The translations under genes and the position numbers were made by a program. From assembly GCF_014654615.1 (NCBI RefSeq), contig NZ_BNBB01000015.1, forward strand, positions 102,931 to 166,930: a DNA stretch of 64,000 nt, written 5' to 3'. The notes under the pieces are model-generated. The model did not search any database. It worked only from the letters and a program-made list of their open reading frames with translations, and was not told the DNA's origin. Positions 1 to 9,814 of this stretch are shown here, piece by piece. This DNA is from Streptosporangium violaceochromogenes (lineage in GTDB: Bacteria > Actinomycetota > Actinomycetes > Streptosporangiales > Streptosporangiaceae). Numbering within the stretch: position 1 is the stretch's first letter; each line of letters starts with the position of its first letter.

Positions 1-368
1 ACCTGGCTGCTGTTGGCCATCCGGTTGGCGAACTCCGCCGCCGGCTTCTCGTCGCTCTGGCCGAGCATCGCGTGGGAGCGCCGGGCGGTGGCGAAGCCGA
101 GCCTCCACGTCACCGCCGCCGTGCCGCCGGCGCCGCTCTCGTCGGTCGTGCGGGAGCTCGTCGGGATCCACCCGGCGGGAACGGCCTCGGGAACCCACAC
201 CTGGTACGGCGCGGCCCGGCGCGTGTTGGCCGCGTCGATGGAGAAGTCGATCCTGGGGATGTGCTCGGTGCGGCTCTGCGGGGTGACCAGCAGGAAGAGG
301 CCGACGCCGGCCAGGCAGACCAGCATCGCGACCACGTAGCCGTAGAAACCCTCAGTGAACCGTCGCAC
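1..368 (-). CDS. DUF4245 family membrane-anchored protein, C-terminus cut by window edge
   Basis: Read on the minus strand from a GTG at 368, the frame stays open to the window edge (about 122 codons). It begins with a short basic N-terminus, then one hydrophobic segment (around residues 10-32, [20 protein letters not shown]), then an extracytoplasmic part with [18 protein letters not shown] and the stretch [10 protein letters not shown]. These match the actinobacterial DUF4245 pattern of one membrane anchor plus a small outer domain. The family commonly lies divergent from glpX, as here, and its function is unknown. There is no clear ribosome binding site, so the start is uncertain. Confidence 0.75.
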   Translation of the reverse strand, partial: MRRFTEGFYGYVVAMLVCLAGVGLFLLVTPQSRTEHIPRIDFSIDAANTRRAAPYQVWVPEAVPAGWIPTSSRTTDESGAGGTAAVTWRLGFATARRSHAMLGQSDEKPAAEFANRMANSSQ

Positions 369-624
369 GACTGTCGAGACTATCCGTTCCGCGGGGCGCC
401 CCCGGCCACAGGGCGGCGGGATCGCTCCGGCGGCCGGGAGACGGGAGCCGAGAGGCCGGGAGACAGGAGAGCGGGAGACGGGAGCCCGGGAGAGCGGGAG
501 ACGGGGAGGTCTGTCACCAACCGTCCCGAGGCGGTGGACGGCGCGGGACATCATCCTCGGCTGCTCGGCAAGAAAGGGGACAACTACGATCGTTGCAGTA
601 ATCCATGAGAAGAGGGGCTCTGCC

Positions 625-1659
625 ATGTCCGACCAGACGTCCGTCCCCGCCGCGCTCGCCACGGGCGAGCATGCTCCTGATCGCAACCTCGCCCTTGAGC
701 TCGTCCGGGTCACCGAGGCGGCGGCGATGTCCGCGGCCCGCTGGGTGGGGCGCGGTGACAAGAACGGCGCCGACGGCGCCGCGGTGAACGCCATGCGCCA
801 ATTGATCAACACGGTGTCGATGAACGGCGTGGTGGTGATCGGTGAGGGCGAGAAGGACAACGCGCCGATGCTGTACAACGGCGAGGACGTCGGCGACGGC
901 AGCGGCGCCGACTGTGACGTGGCCGTGGACCCGATCGACGGCACCCGGCTCACCGCGCTCGGCATGCCCAACGGGATCTCGGTCATCGCGGTCAGCGAGC
1001 GCGGCTCGATGTACGACCCGTCGGCCGTCTTCTACATGGACAAGCTGGTCACCGGTCCGGAGGCCGCCGACGCGGTGGACATCAACGCGCCGGTGGCCGA
1101 CAACATCGCCGCCGTCGCACGCGCCAAGGGCGGTGAGCCCTCGGACGTGACCGTGGTCATCCTCGACCGGCCGCGCCACGACAAGATCATCAGGCAGATC
1201 CGCGAGGCCGGGGCCCGGATCAAGCTCATCACCGACGGCGACGTCGCCGGAGCGATCATGGCCGCCCGCGCCGGCACCGGCGTGGACCTGATGCTCGGCA
1301 TCGGCGGCACCCCCGAGGGCATCATCGCGGCCTGCGCGCTCAAGTGCCTGGGCGGCGTCATCCAGGGCAGGCTGTGGCCCCAGGACGACGCCGAGCGGCG
1401 CCGGGCGCTGGACGCGGGCCTCGACCTGGACGTCACGCTGCACACCGACGACCTGGTCAGGTCCGACGACGTGTTCTTCGCCGCCACCGGGATCACCGAC
1501 GGCGAGCTCATGCAGGGCGTCCGCTACCGGGGAGGCCGGGCGGTGACCAACTCCCTGGTCATGCGGGGGCGCTCCGGAACGATCCGCAAGATCGAGAGCG
1601 AGCACCAGCTCTGGAAGCTGCGCGCCTACAGCGCGATCAACTTCGACAGCGCGAGCTGA
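625..1659 (+). CDS. glpX: Class II fructose-1,6-bisphosphatase
   Basis: Hydrolyses fructose-1,6-bisphosphate to fructose-6-phosphate in gluconeogenesis; cytoplasmic. The 344-residue length is normal for the GlpX family. Metal-binding signatures are visible: [17 protein letters not shown] near residues 72-88, [13 protein letters not shown] near 97-109, and the C-terminal [20 protein letters not shown]. The frame is open much further upstream (to 355), but the ATG at 625 gives the family's usual N-terminus and follows a purine-rich stretch (GAGAAGAGGGG). In many actinobacteria this is the only FBPase. It shares the window with PEP carboxykinase, another gluconeogenic enzyme, but not its operon. 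Confidence 0.95.
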   Translation: MSDQTSVPAALATGEHAPDRNLALELVRVTEAAAMSAARWVGRGDKNGADGAAVNAMRQLINTVSMNGVVVIGEGEKDNAPMLYNGEDVGDGSGADCDVAVDPIDGTRLTALGMPNGISVIAVSERGSMYDPSAVFYMDKLVTGPEAADAVDINAPVADNIAAVARAKGGEPSDVTVVILDRPRHDKIIRQIREAGARIKLITDGDVAGAIMAARAGTGVDLMLGIGGTPEGIIAACALKCLGGVIQGRLWPQDDAERRRALDAGLDLDVTLHTDDLVRSDDVFFAATGITDGELMQGVRYRGGRAVTNSLVMRGRSGTIRKIESEHQLWKLRAYSAINFDSAS

Positions 1660-1684
1660 ACCGCCCGAAGGCGCCCGCGCTCGA

Positions 1685-1713
1685 TCGGGGGCGGGACTCT
1701 ATCCGCCCCCCGA
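1685..1713. terminator. GC-rich hairpin between convergent genes
   Basis: Near-perfect inverted repeat: TCGGGGGCGGGA (1685-1696) against TCCGCCCCCCGA (1702-1713) with a 5-nt loop. It sits between the convergent ends of glpX and the DUF1707 gene, so it can serve both strands. No U-tract, as is common in actinomycetes. Confidence 0.6.
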
Positions 1714-1745
1714 TGCCCCGCCCCCCGATGCCGGCCGGCCGCCGG

Positions 1746-2477
1746 TCAGCGGCGGAACCAGGAGCGGCGGGGGCGTTTCGGGGACTTGGCGACGACGCTG
1801 CCCATGGTGATCAGACCGGTGATCTCGATCAGCGGGCCGTCGGGCGAGGGCGGGACCTGGTTCTTCTTGCCCGCCGCCAGGCCCGAGGCCGGCATCTCGA
1901 TCCGGACGCCCTCGGGGACGATCAGGGTGAGGGTCGCGGCCATCACGGTGACCTGGAGGGTCACGTGGCTCGACTGGAGCACCGCCTCGCGCAGGTCGAG
2001 CGTGACGTTGGCGCAGATCGCGGTGGCGGTGAGGCGGGTGGGCACCACCCAGCGGCCGGCGTACCGCTGGGTGCCGAAGAAGGCCGTGACCGGGGGAACC
2101 TCGGTCCGCAGCGGCTGGGCCTCCGGCGGGAGCAGGTCGGCGGTGAGCGCGGCGAGCTCGCCCAGCGTGCGGGATCGGTACAGGGCGGCGAGCCTCTCCT
2201 CGTGCTCGTCGTGGGTGAGCCGTCCGTCGGCGAGCGCGTCACCCAGCACGACGGCGACCCGCTCACGGTCGTCGTCTCCCGCCCGAAGGTCGCCCGGGCG
2301 CGGTTCGTACCGGGGGTCGCGGGGCGCGGGGGGCGGGGAGGCGTTCACCTTCCCCACGATAACCCCGGTGCCCCCCGGAAAAGCCTCTGGAGAGCCGGGA
2401 TCACGTCCCGTCCGTTCCCGGCTCCGCGCCGCGGGATCGGGTGGGGTCAGGTCCGGTCGACGGGAGTGCTCACTCAC
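1746..2477 (-). CDS. DUF1707 domain protein with LiaF-like C-terminal domain
   Basis: 243 residues if the GTG at 2477 is used. Residues about 65-118 are the DUF1707 (SHOCT-like) domain: LRAGDDDRERVAVVLGDALA followed by DGRLTHDEHEERL. The C-terminal part, with alternating strands such as VTLDLREAVL and VTVMAATLTLIVPEGVRI, looks like the beta-rich domain of the LiaF/DUF2154 group. No transmembrane segment is evident. The N-terminal 50 residues are low complexity, and a downstream GTG (at VIVGKVNAS) is an alternative start. DUF1707 proteins are often near envelope-stress genes; the role here is unknown. A DUF1707 gene between glpX and the fumarases resembles Streptomyces gene order. Confidence 0.75.
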   Translation of the reverse strand: MSEHSRRPDLTPPDPAARSRERTGRDPGSPEAFPGGTGVIVGKVNASPPPAPRDPRYEPRPGDLRAGDDDRERVAVVLGDALADGRLTHDEHEERLAALYRSRTLGELAALTADLLPPEAQPLRTEVPPVTAFFGTQRYAGRWVVPTRLTATAICANVTLDLREAVLQSSHVTLQVTVMAATLTLIVPEGVRIEMPASGLAAGKKNQVPPSPDGPLIEITGLITMGSVVAKSPKRPRRSWFRR

Positions 2478-2528
2478 CAGCGGCTACAGGCACCGAGTCT
2501 GCCCGAACAGCCGACCCGGCAGCTCCCA

Positions 2529-3350
2529 TTAGTCGAGGGCCCGGGTCATGGGGAGCCTGGGGTCGACGGGCTGCCCCGCCCAGGAGGCGCGGACCCAGGC
2601 GTGCCGGGGATCGTCGCGGGAGGCCGTGGAGCGGACGGGGGCCGGCCCCGCCAGCACGCTCAGGGAGTAGAGGTCGTAGCCGGGGGCGGCCATCGTCGGG
2701 CCGTGGTAGCCGTGCGGGACGAGCACGGCGTCCCCGGCCGCCACCTCGGCGAGGAGGTCGTGGGTGCCGTAGACCCGCTGGTAGCCGGGGCCGCCCTCGA
2801 AGTAGTAGATCTCCTCAAGGACGGCCTCGCGCGCGGAGGCCGCGTCGTGCTTGTGCGGCGGGTAGGACGACCAGTTGCCGCCCGGGGTCAGCACCTCGAC
2901 CGCGACGAGCCTGTCGCAGTCGAAGGCGCCGGGGGCGCAGAAGCCGTTGACCTGACGGCTGGCCGGGCCCGCCCCGCACACCTCGACCGGGACGTCGCGC
3001 GCCGCGCCGTACCGGAAGGGGAGGCTCCTGGTCGCGCGGGCCGAGGGGAGGGCGAAGCGGCCGCGGCCCGTGATGCGGACGGTGGCGTCGACGGGCAGGT
3101 AGGCGAAGTCGCTGACGGCGTGGAAGACCGATGTCCGGCCGTCGAGGTCCAGCCGCGCCCCGTCGCACTCGATCCGGCAGGAGCCGGAGAGCGGCAGGAC
3201 CAGCATCTCCTCCTCCCCGGTGGTGAAGCGCACGCTCTCGTCGGAGAGGTTGAGCAGGCGCAGCCCGGCGTAGGCCCACCCCGCCGACTCGGGGGTGATC
3301 CACAGCGCCCAGGGGGCCAGTGCGGTACTGCCCGCCGGGATGAGTGTCAT
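2529..3350 (-). CDS. iolB: 5-deoxy-glucuronate isomerase
   Basis: IolB converts 5-deoxy-D-glucuronate to 2-deoxy-5-keto-D-gluconate in myo-inositol catabolism; cytoplasmic metal-dependent cupin. The 273 residues match family length. The C-terminal cupin carries SSYPPHKHD with the HxH pair, then EEIYYFE and VPHGYHGP, the expected metal ligands. The ATG at 3350 follows AAGGAGGAGCC, a strong ribosome binding site. No other iol catabolic gene is adjacent, and it lies 40 kb from the inositol-like biosynthetic genes, so this is probably an isolated catabolic gene. The MocR regulator upstream in the same orientation (236-bp gap) is a candidate regulator. Confidence 0.93.
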   Translation of the reverse strand: MTLIPAGSTALAPWALWITPESAGWAYAGLRLLNLSDESVRFTTGEEEMLVLPLSGSCRIECDGARLDLDGRTSVFHAVSDFAYLPVDATVRITGRGRFALPSARATRSLPFRYGAARDVPVEVCGAGPASRQVNGFCAPGAFDCDRLVAVEVLTPGGNWSSYPPHKHDAASAREAVLEEIYYFEGGPGYQRVYGTHDLLAEVAAGDAVLVPHGYHGPTMAAPGYDLYSLSVLAGPAPVRSTASRDDPRHAWVRASWAGQPVDPRLPMTRALD

Positions 3351-3585
3351 GGCTCCTCCTTACCTTGGGACACGCCGGGACCGGGCCGACCGGCGCCGTA
3401 CTCGCCCGTCCTGTCGCTCACTGCCACCTCCAGCGTCGCCGCGGCGGTGTCGACGGCCGCGATCCCTGTTGTCATCGGAGGGGTACAACACCGCGCGCCC
3501 GACCACAAGCCCCCACGCGCCGGACGGCGCCTTTCCACGTCAGGGGGCCGTCCCGGCGGGGTACGGCGGGCGCCCCGCGCCGGGG

Positions 3586-5025
3586 TCAGCGGAGCAGGGC
3601 CGCCGCCAGGGCCCGTACGGCCTCGTGGGCGCGGTGAGCGGGCAGGCGGGCGAAGCCGGTCACCAGGGCGGGCGGGCCTGGGGCGAACCGCATGGGTGCC
3701 ACCGGCTCGACGGCGAGGCCGCAGTCCCGGGCGGCCGCGGCGGCGGACGGCTCGTCCCAGCCGCCGGGCAGCTCGGCGAACAGGTGGAGCCCGGCCGACA
3801 CACCGCGCACCCTGATCTCGGGCAGGTGCTCGGCCAGCGCCGCCACCAGGGCGTCGCGCCGTACCCGGTACTCCCGGCGCATCCTGCGGAGCTGCCGGTC
3901 GTAGACGCCGCCTCTGACGAGGCCGGCCAGCGCGTGCTGTTCCAGCACCGGCGAGCCCAGGTCCAGCTCGGCGCGTGCCCGCCGTATCGCCTCGGCGATC
4001 TCGGGGGGCGCCGCCACCCAGCCGAGACGCAGACCGGGGGCCAGGGACTTGCTCACGCTCCCCAGCAGGATCACCCGGGCGGGGGCGAGCCCCTGCAGGC
4101 AGCCCACCGGGTCGCGGTCGAAGCGGAACTCGGCGTCGTAGTCGTCCTCCAGGATCGTCGCGCCGGTGGCGACGGCCCACTCGATCAGCTCGGCGCGGCG
4201 GCGCGGGGAGAGCACGACCCCGGTGGGGTACTGGTGGGCAGGGGTGAGCAGTACGGCCTGTGCCCCGCTCGCGGCCAGGGCCGCCACGTCGACGCCCTCC
4301 TCGTCCACGGGGACCGCGACCGGGTCGGCGCCCGCGGCGTGCAGCAGCGGGAGCTGGCGCGGCCCGGTCGGGTCCTCGACCGCCAGGCGGATCCGGGCGG
4401 AGGACGGTGCCGGGCGAGCGCCCCTCCGGGAGGGCCGGCCCGGCAGGTGGCCGCCGGCGACGGCGCGCTCGTGGAGCGTCCGGACCGCGAGGCTCAGCCC
4501 CTGCGCCACCCCGCCGACGATCACCAGGTTGTCGGGGACGACGTCCGCGGCGCGGACCCGCCGCAGGTAGGCGGCCAGTTCCTCCCGCAGCTCCGGCACC
4601 CCGCCGGGGTCGCCGTAGTCCAGCGCGTCGGCGCTCAGGCCGGCGAGCGCCGCTCTGAGCGCGGCCAGCCAGCGTGCGCGGGGGAAGGCCGTCAGGTCGG
4701 GACAGGTGGCGCGGGGCTCGGGACACGGCCCGGGGGACGACGTGACGCGGTCGCGGCCGGGGACGGCCGGGTGCCCGCCGGCCGCGGGGGCGACCACGGT
4801 GCCCGCGCCGACCCTGGAGATCAGAAACCCCTCGGCGACCAGCCGTTCGTACGCCTCCACGACCACCCCGCGCGAGAGCCCGAGGTCCTTGGCCAGCTCC
4901 CGGCTGGCGGGAAGCCGTGCTCCGGCCGTCAGGCGGCCGTGCCGTATGGCCTGGCGGAGCTCATGGGTGATCTGGCCGGCGATTCCGCCCGCCGTCCGGT
5001 CGATGATCAGGTGCAGGTCGGCCAA
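3586..5025 (-). CDS. MocR-type GntR regulator with aminotransferase domain
   Basis: 479 residues. Residues about 5-75 form a GntR winged helix (LRQAIRHGRLTAGARLPASR, DLGLSRGVVVEAYERLVAEG). After a linker, residues about 110-475 form a fold-type I aminotransferase domain with LTPAHQYPTGVVL, EDDYDAEFRFD and GSVSKSLAPGLRLGW, the last holding the PLP lysine. MocR/PdxR proteins sense an amino compound through PLP. The likely start is a TTG at 5025 behind GAGGACCGA. Its target cannot be told from sequence; iolB lies immediately downstream in the same direction. PdxR proper usually sits beside pdxST, which are not here. Confidence 0.88.
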   Translation of the reverse strand: MADLHLIIDRTAGGIAGQITHELRQAIRHGRLTAGARLPASRELAKDLGLSRGVVVEAYERLVAEGFLISRVGAGTVVAPAAGGHPAVPGRDRVTSSPGPCPEPRATCPDLTAFPRARWLAALRAALAGLSADALDYGDPGGVPELREELAAYLRRVRAADVVPDNLVIVGGVAQGLSLAVRTLHERAVAGGHLPGRPSRRGARPAPSSARIRLAVEDPTGPRQLPLLHAAGADPVAVPVDEEGVDVAALAASGAQAVLLTPAHQYPTGVVLSPRRRAELIEWAVATGATILEDDYDAEFRFDRDPVGCLQGLAPARVILLGSVSKSLAPGLRLGWVAAPPEIAEAIRRARAELDLGSPVLEQHALAGLVRGGVYDRQLRRMRREYRVRRDALVAALAEHLPEIRVRGVSAGLHLFAELPGGWDEPSAAAAARDCGLAVEPVAPMRFAPGPPALVTGFARLPAHRAHEAVRALAAALLR

Positions 5026-5181
5026 TCGGTCCTCGTTCTCGCCGGCTCGCCGGCCCCCTTGAGGGAACCATTCACCCCCAGCATGCCATCGGGCACGTGG
5101 CGCCGCGCCCGGCCGGGGGCGGCGGCGCCGGTGCGCCCCCGCGGCGGCACCGGCGGGGCGGTCCCGGCCGGCCCGGGGCGG

Positions 5182-5511
5182 TCACCGGCCCGAGCGCGAC
5201 AGTCTCGCGTGGGCGCGCGGCGGCCCGGACGGCCCCGGCGCGGCGAGGACCTCCGGCGGCGCGGGCTCCCCGACCGGCGCGGGTGCCTCGGACGGCGCGG
5301 ACGGCTCCGGCGGCGCGGTCCGCTGCCGGGGCAGGCTCGCCTTCAGCTTCCTCTCCACGTCGGCCGGCTGCTGGGGGACCTGGCCGTTGACGCTCCTGAT
5401 GGTCGCGAGGGCGATCGCGATCAGTGACACCGCGAGCCCGGCGACCACGAGCACCGCGAGGAGCACCAGCATGACGACGTTGCTGGTCATAATCGTGTTT
5501 CCGGTACCCAT
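5182..5511 (-). CDS. Small single-pass membrane protein, unknown function
   Basis: 109 residues from an ATG at 5511 preceded by GGAGGACGTC, a good ribosome binding site that argues against a longer upstream start. One hydrophobic segment (VVMLVLLAVLVVAGLAVSLI, about residues 11-30) is followed by a proline/alanine-rich tail with no recognisable domain. No family is recognised. It stands alone between the MocR gene and the divergent fumarase. Confidence 0.6.
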   Translation of the reverse strand: MGTGNTIMTSNVVMLVLLAVLVVAGLAVSLIAIALATIRSVNGQVPQQPADVERKLKASLPRQRTAPPEPSAPSEAPAPVGEPAPPEVLAAPGPSGPPRAHARLSRSGR

Positions 5512-5796
5512 GACGTCCTCCGGCGTTCCCCGGGCCCTGGACCCGGCCTTCTCTTCTAGCTTCCTCCTTTTCTTCGTACATACATGGACAAAGGACGTCA
5601 TAAGCGGTTAATGCTTATCAAAAATGCTTATTTCGTGTCTTATGTGGACTCAGGGAACGACGGGGAGAGAGCCGTGGGGGCCCGCCGGGCCGTACCCCGG
5701 CCGCCTCGCACCCGACCGCGTCGGATGGGCGCGATCGGCAGGCCGTACCCTCTATGAGGATTCGGAGAAGGCCACCGGCGCGGAGGATCGAGGACG

Positions 5797-7449
5797 ATGC
5801 CCGAGTTCGACTACACCGACCTGCTTCCCATGGGGCCGGACGAGACGCGATACCGTCTGATCGGCACCGAGGGGGTGCGCGTCGTGGAGACCGCGGGCCG
5901 CAGGTTCCTGGAGGTCGATCCCGAGGCGTTGAGGCTGCTGACCGAGACGGCCGTCCACGACATCTCCCACTACCTGCGGTCGTCCCACCTGGCACAGCTC
6001 CGCAAGATCATCGACGACCCCGAGTCCAGCGGGAACGACCGCTTCGTGGCGCTCGACCTGCTGAAGAACGCCTCCATCTCCGCCGGCGGCGTGCTCCCGA
6101 TGTGCCAGGACACCGGCACCGCGATCGTGATGGGCAAGCGGGGCCGCCACGTGCTGACCGACGGCGCCGACGCCGAGCACATCTCGCGCGGCGTCTACGA
6201 CGCCTACACCAGGCTGAACCTGCGCTACTCCCAGATGGCCCCGATCACCATGTGGGAGGAGCGCAACACCGGCTCCAACCTCCCGGCGCAGATCGAGCTC
6301 TACGCCGAGGACCCCCAGGGGCACGCCGACGAGTACAAGCTTCTGTTCATGGCCAAGGGCGGCGGCAGCGCCAACAAGTCGTTCCTGTACCAGGAGACCA
6401 AGGCCGTGCTCAACGAGGAACGGATGCTCCGCTTCCTTGAGGAGAAGATCCGCTCGCTGGGCACCGCGGCGTGCCCGCCGTACCACCTGGCGATCGTCGT
6501 CGGCGGCACCTCCGCCGAGTTCGCCCTGAAGACGGCCAAGTACGCGAGCGCCCGCTATCTCGACGGCATCCCCACCCAGGGCTCCCCCAGCGGCCACGGC
6601 TTCCGCGACGTCGAGATGGAGGCCAGGGTCTTCGAGCTGACGCAGAGGCTCGGCATCGGCGCCCAGTTCGGGGGCAAGTACTTCTGCCACGACGTCCGCG
6701 TCATCCGCCTGCCCCGGCACGGCGCCTCCTGCCCGGTCGCCGTCGCGGTCTCCTGCAGCGCCGACCGCCAGGCCCTGGCGAAGATCACCCCTCAGGGCGT
6801 CTTCCTGGAGGAGCTGGAGACCGACCCGGCGAGGTTCCTGCCGGAGACCACCGACGACCACCTGTCGGACGACGTCGTCCGTATCGACCTCAACCGCCCG
6901 ATGCCGGAGATCCTCGCCGAACTCGGTAAGTACCCGGTCAAGACCCGCCTGTCCCTGAGCGGTCCCCTGGTCGTCGCCCGTGACATCGCGCACGCCAAGA
7001 TCGCCGAACTCCTCGACGCGGGCGGCGAGATGCCCCGGTACCTCAAGGACCACGCGGTCTACTACGCCGGCCCCGCCAAGACCCCCGAGGGGTACGCCTC
7101 CGGGTCGTTCGGCCCCACCACGGCGGGCCGCATGGACTCCTACGTCGAGCGCTTCCAGGCGGCGGGCGGCTCCATGGTCATGCTCGCCAAGGGCAACCGC
7201 TCCAAGCAGGTCACCGAGGCCTGCGCGGCCCACGGCGGCTTCTACCTCGGCTCCATCGGCGGGCCGGCCGCCCGCCTGGCGCAGGACTGCATCAGGAAGG
7301 TCGAGGTCCTCGAATACCCCGAACTGGGGATGGAGGCCGTCTGGATGATCGAGGTCGAGGACTTCCCCGCCTTCATCGTCGTGGACGACAAGGGGAACGA
7401 CTTCTTCACCGACACCACGGGGCCGGTGCTGTCCATCGGCCGCCGCTGA
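5797..7449 (+). CDS. Class I fumarate hydratase (4Fe-4S)
   Basis: Interconverts fumarate and malate in the TCA cycle with an oxygen-sensitive 4Fe-4S cluster. 550 residues, the usual single-chain class I length: alpha domain with [17 protein letters not shown] (cluster cysteine), [20 protein letters not shown] (second cysteine), and a C-terminal beta domain with [11 protein letters not shown] and [17 protein letters not shown]. The ATG at 5797 follows GAGGATCGAGGACG. A class II fumarase lies 4 kb downstream; the pair also occurs together in Streptomyces. A strong terminator follows directly. Confidence 0.93.
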   Translation: MPEFDYTDLLPMGPDETRYRLIGTEGVRVVETAGRRFLEVDPEALRLLTETAVHDISHYLRSSHLAQLRKIIDDPESSGNDRFVALDLLKNASISAGGVLPMCQDTGTAIVMGKRGRHVLTDGADAEHISRGVYDAYTRLNLRYSQMAPITMWEERNTGSNLPAQIELYAEDPQGHADEYKLLFMAKGGGSANKSFLYQETKAVLNEERMLRFLEEKIRSLGTAACPPYHLAIVVGGTSAEFALKTAKYASARYLDGIPTQGSPSGHGFRDVEMEARVFELTQRLGIGAQFGGKYFCHDVRVIRLPRHGASCPVAVAVSCSADRQALAKITPQGVFLEELETDPARFLPETTDDHLSDDVVRIDLNRPMPEILAELGKYPVKTRLSLSGPLVVARDIAHAKIAELLDAGGEMPRYLKDHAVYYAGPAKTPEGYASGSFGPTTAGRMDSYVERFQAAGGSMVMLAKGNRSKQVTEACAAHGGFYLGSIGGPAARLAQDCIRKVEVLEYPELGMEAVWMIEVEDFPAFIVVDDKGNDFFTDTTGPVLSIGRR

Positions 7450-7453
7450 GATC

Positions 7454-7497
7454 GGTGCCCCGACCCCGGCCGGGATCGGGGCCGGGGTCGGGGCACC
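7454..7497 (+). terminator. Long perfect hairpin terminator after class I fumarase
   Basis: 18-bp perfect arms, GGTGCCCCGACCCCGGCC (7454-7471) and its complement (7480-7497), around an 8-nt loop, five bases after the fumarase stop. No poly-U tract. Confidence 0.85.
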
Positions 7498-7859
7498 ACG
7501 GGGGTCATCGGGCGTCGCCCGGTGACCCCCGATCCGTTTGCGGCGGCGCCCGGCGGGACGGGCCCGCGGGGACGCCCCGAAGAGAGACAGGCCCGGCAGG
7601 CGCCCCGGCGGGCCCGGACCCCGCAGAGCCGCCTCCAGCCCAGGCGTTGCCGTCTCCAGCCCCGGAGTTCGCGGAGACGGACCTCGGCCCGGCCGGGCGG
7701 CGGCGAAGGCACACGTCTGGCCGGGGGTCTCGCACCGCGGCGGCGGTGCGAACGCCGCCGCGTACACCGACTCGAAGGCCGCGGCCGCCGGAACCCCGGC
7801 GAACGTCGGCCCGGACGGCACGAGACCCCCCTCGGGACCAAACCGATACTCGCCATCAT
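7498..7859. other. GC-rich intergenic stretch without a supported gene
   Basis: Between the fumarase terminator and the SOD operators. Open frames exist on both strands, but their proline/arginine/glycine composition, lack of ribosome binding sites and lack of any recognisable motif make them GC-rich noise. Nothing functional is seen before 7860. Confidence 0.5.
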
Positions 7860-7937
7860 GATGCACCTGCAAGCTGGTTGCAATAGCTGAAAGACCTAAG
7901 TCGCCGGTCTGATGCACCTGCGAGTCTGGTGCAATAG
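7860..7937 (+). promoter_or_regulatory. Two tandem Nur-like (nickel) operator boxes upstream of SOD
   Basis: A 27-bp element is repeated with 51-bp spacing (7860-7886 and 7911-7937, 22 of 27 identical). Each copy holds a dyad: CTGCAA-GCTGG-TTGCAA (7867-7883) and CTGCGA-GTCTG-GTGCAA (7918-7934). This fits the published Streptomyces Nur box, TTGCAA-N5-TTGCAA. Nur with Ni(II) represses the iron SOD gene sodF in S. coelicolor, so nickel repression of this SOD gene is the likely meaning. The second copy ends about 40 bp before the SOD start, suitable for blocking transcription. Confidence 0.7.
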
Positions 7938-7975
7938 TGTCCGAAGGAGCATTGATCAACGAGGAGGAAGACCTC

Positions 7976-8584
7976 ATGGGCCAGTACACCCTTCCGGACA
8001 TGCCCTACGACTACGCGGCGCTTGAGCCCGCGATCACGGGCGAGATCTTGGAGTTGCACCACTCCAAGCACCACGCCGCCTACGTCAAGGGGGCCAACGA
8101 CACGCTGGAGAGGCTGGCCGAGGCCCGCGACAAGGGCGAGTTCGGCGGGCTGGTGGGCCTGGAGAAGACCTTCGCCTTCAACCTGTCCGGGCACGTCCTG
8201 CACTCGATCTTCTGGGAGAACCTCTCCCCCGACGGGGGCGACCGCCCCGACGGCGAGCTGGGCGACGCGATCGTCGAGCACTTCGGCTCGTTCGAGGCGT
8301 TCCAGAAGCAGCTCACCACCGCCACCTCGACCGTGCAGGGCTCCGGCTGGGGCATCCTCGCCTGGGAGCCGCTCGGCCGCCGCCTGGTCGTCGAGCAGGT
8401 CTACGACCACCACGGCAACGTCGGGATGAACACCACCCCGCTGCTGGTCTTCGACGCCTGGGAGCACGCCTACTACCTCCAGTACCGCAACGTCCGCCCC
8501 GACTACGTCGAGAGGCTGTGGAGCCTGGTCAACTGGAGCGATGTGGCGCGGCGCCTCTCAACAGCGACGAGCACGAAGATCTGA
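7976..8584 (+). CDS. sodF: Superoxide dismutase, Fe/Mn type
   Basis: Dismutates superoxide. 202 residues from the ATG at 7976, which follows GAGGAGGAAGACCTC; the frame opens further upstream but without a ribosome binding site. Metal ligands of the Fe/Mn family are visible: [13 protein letters not shown] (first His), [15 protein letters not shown] (second His), and [13 protein letters not shown] (Asp and third His), with [11 protein letters not shown] before the last. The gene symbol rests on the Nur-like boxes upstream and similarity to Streptomyces FeSOD; Fe versus Mn use cannot be settled from motifs. No nickel SOD gene is in the window. Confidence 0.92.
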   Translation: MGQYTLPDMPYDYAALEPAITGEILELHHSKHHAAYVKGANDTLERLAEARDKGEFGGLVGLEKTFAFNLSGHVLHSIFWENLSPDGGDRPDGELGDAIVEHFGSFEAFQKQLTTATSTVQGSGWGILAWEPLGRRLVVEQVYDHHGNVGMNTTPLLVFDAWEHAYYLQYRNVRPDYVERLWSLVNWSDVARRLSTATSTKI

Positions 8585-8654
8585 CCGAAGATCGCAAAGA
8601 AGTTTCCGCCCGGTCTCTACTGGTCGCATTACGCAAATCGGTAAGCTGCCCCAC

Positions 8655-9779
8655 ATGCGTGCGCCGTCCGGATACCTTCTCGCAGCGCGATACCGGTTGT
8701 CCGAGCCGGTCGGGCGCGGCGGCATGGGTACCGTCTGGCGGGCGCACGACGAGCTGCTCGACCGGGAGGTGGCGGTCAAGGAGGTGCGGCTGCCCCTCGT
8801 CCTGGACGAGGAGCTGCGGGCGGAGCTGTGCGCCCGGACCGAACGTGAGGGACGGGCGACCGCCATGGTCGCCCACCCCTCGGTCATCACCGTCTTCGAC
8901 GTCGTCACCGAGGACGAGCGGCCATGGATCGTCATGGAGCTGCTGCGGGCCAGGTCACTGGAGCAGCTCCTCCAGGACCGGGGCCCGCTGCCGCCGCGCG
9001 AGGTGGCCGAGATCGGGCGCCAGGTCCTGGGCGCGCTGCGGGCCGTGCACGCCAAGGGGATCCTCCACCGCGACGTCAAGCCGAGCAACGTCCTGGTGAC
9101 CGGCGAGCGGGCGGTGCTCACCGACTTCGGGCTGGCCGCGCTCGAAGGCGATGTGTCGATCACCCAGGCGGGCATCATTCCCGGATCCGCCGGATACATC
9201 GCGCCCGAGCGGGTGCTGGGCGCCAAGGCCGACCCCTCGGCCGACCTGTGGTCGCTCGGCGCGACCCTCTACACCGCCGTCGAGGGCCGCGGCCTGCAGG
9301 GGCGCCGTACGGCCGCCGCCGCCCTGGCGGCGCTGACCAGCGGCGAACCGATCCCGATGGAGAAGGCCGGGCCGCTGGCCCCGGTGCTGCGGGGTCTGCT
9401 CATGATCGACCCGGCCGTACGGCTCGACGCGGTCCGCGCCTCGCTGATGCTCGCCCGGGTGGCCGCGGGCGGGTCGGCCGTGGAGCCGCTCGCGCGATCG
9501 GCGGGCAGGGCCGCCAGGGGCGCCACGACGGCCACCCAGCTGCCGTTCGGCCGCCGCCCGCCACACCGCGGGCTGCACCGGGCCGGCTCCGCCCCCGCCA
9601 CGGCTCCGCCGTCGCCGGTCCCCCAGCCGCATCCCTACCGCCGCACGGCCGAGGGGGTGCACCGCAAGCCGGTGGAGCGCCTCCCCACTCCCCACCCGTT
9701 CGTCCGGTTCATGGCGTCCGTGGCCCGGCTGGTCCTGCCACGCCTTCTGTGGACCAGGGAGCCCCGTAAGCGAAGCTAA
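8655..9779 (+). CDS. Ser/Thr protein kinase (soluble)
   Basis: 374 residues. Kinase domain at about 11-265: glycine loop [22 protein letters not shown] lysine, catalytic loop HRDVKPSNVLV, TDFGLAAL, and PGSAGYIAPERVLG at the activation segment. The C-terminal 110 residues are proline/arginine-rich with no obvious membrane span. The frame is open into the SOD gene, but the ATG at 8655 begins the domain properly. There is no Shine-Dalgarno; instead TAAGCT lies 7 nt upstream of the ATG, as for a leaderless mRNA. The next gene is a second kinase of the same family, probably a duplication. Confidence 0.9.
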   Translation: MRAPSGYLLAARYRLSEPVGRGGMGTVWRAHDELLDREVAVKEVRLPLVLDEELRAELCARTEREGRATAMVAHPSVITVFDVVTEDERPWIVMELLRARSLEQLLQDRGPLPPREVAEIGRQVLGALRAVHAKGILHRDVKPSNVLVTGERAVLTDFGLAALEGDVSITQAGIIPGSAGYIAPERVLGAKADPSADLWSLGATLYTAVEGRGLQGRRTAAAALAALTSGEPIPMEKAGPLAPVLRGLLMIDPAVRLDAVRASLMLARVAAGGSAVEPLARSAGRAARGATTATQLPFGRRPPHRGLHRAGSAPATAPPSPVPQPHPYRRTAEGVHRKPVERLPTPHPFVRFMASVARLVLPRLLWTREPRKRS

Positions 9780-9814
9780 AGCGAGTCTCAAGGAAAAATC
9801 GCTATCTTCTTCTC

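Noticed and set aside
2529..3350. iolB as part of the inositol-like biosynthetic cluster
   Set aside because: It is a catabolic enzyme acting far downstream of inositol and lies 40 kb away beside an unrelated regulator.
1344..3815. An 823-residue plus-strand open frame over glpX end, DUF1707 and iolB
   Set aside because: It lies antisense to two genes with clear motifs and reads as Arg/Pro/Gly-rich sequence without domains; a GC-bias shadow.
5752..8001. A 749-residue minus-strand open frame over the class I fumarase
   Set aside because: Antisense to a full-length fumarase with intact motifs; low-complexity Val/Gly/Asp composition typical of shadow frames.
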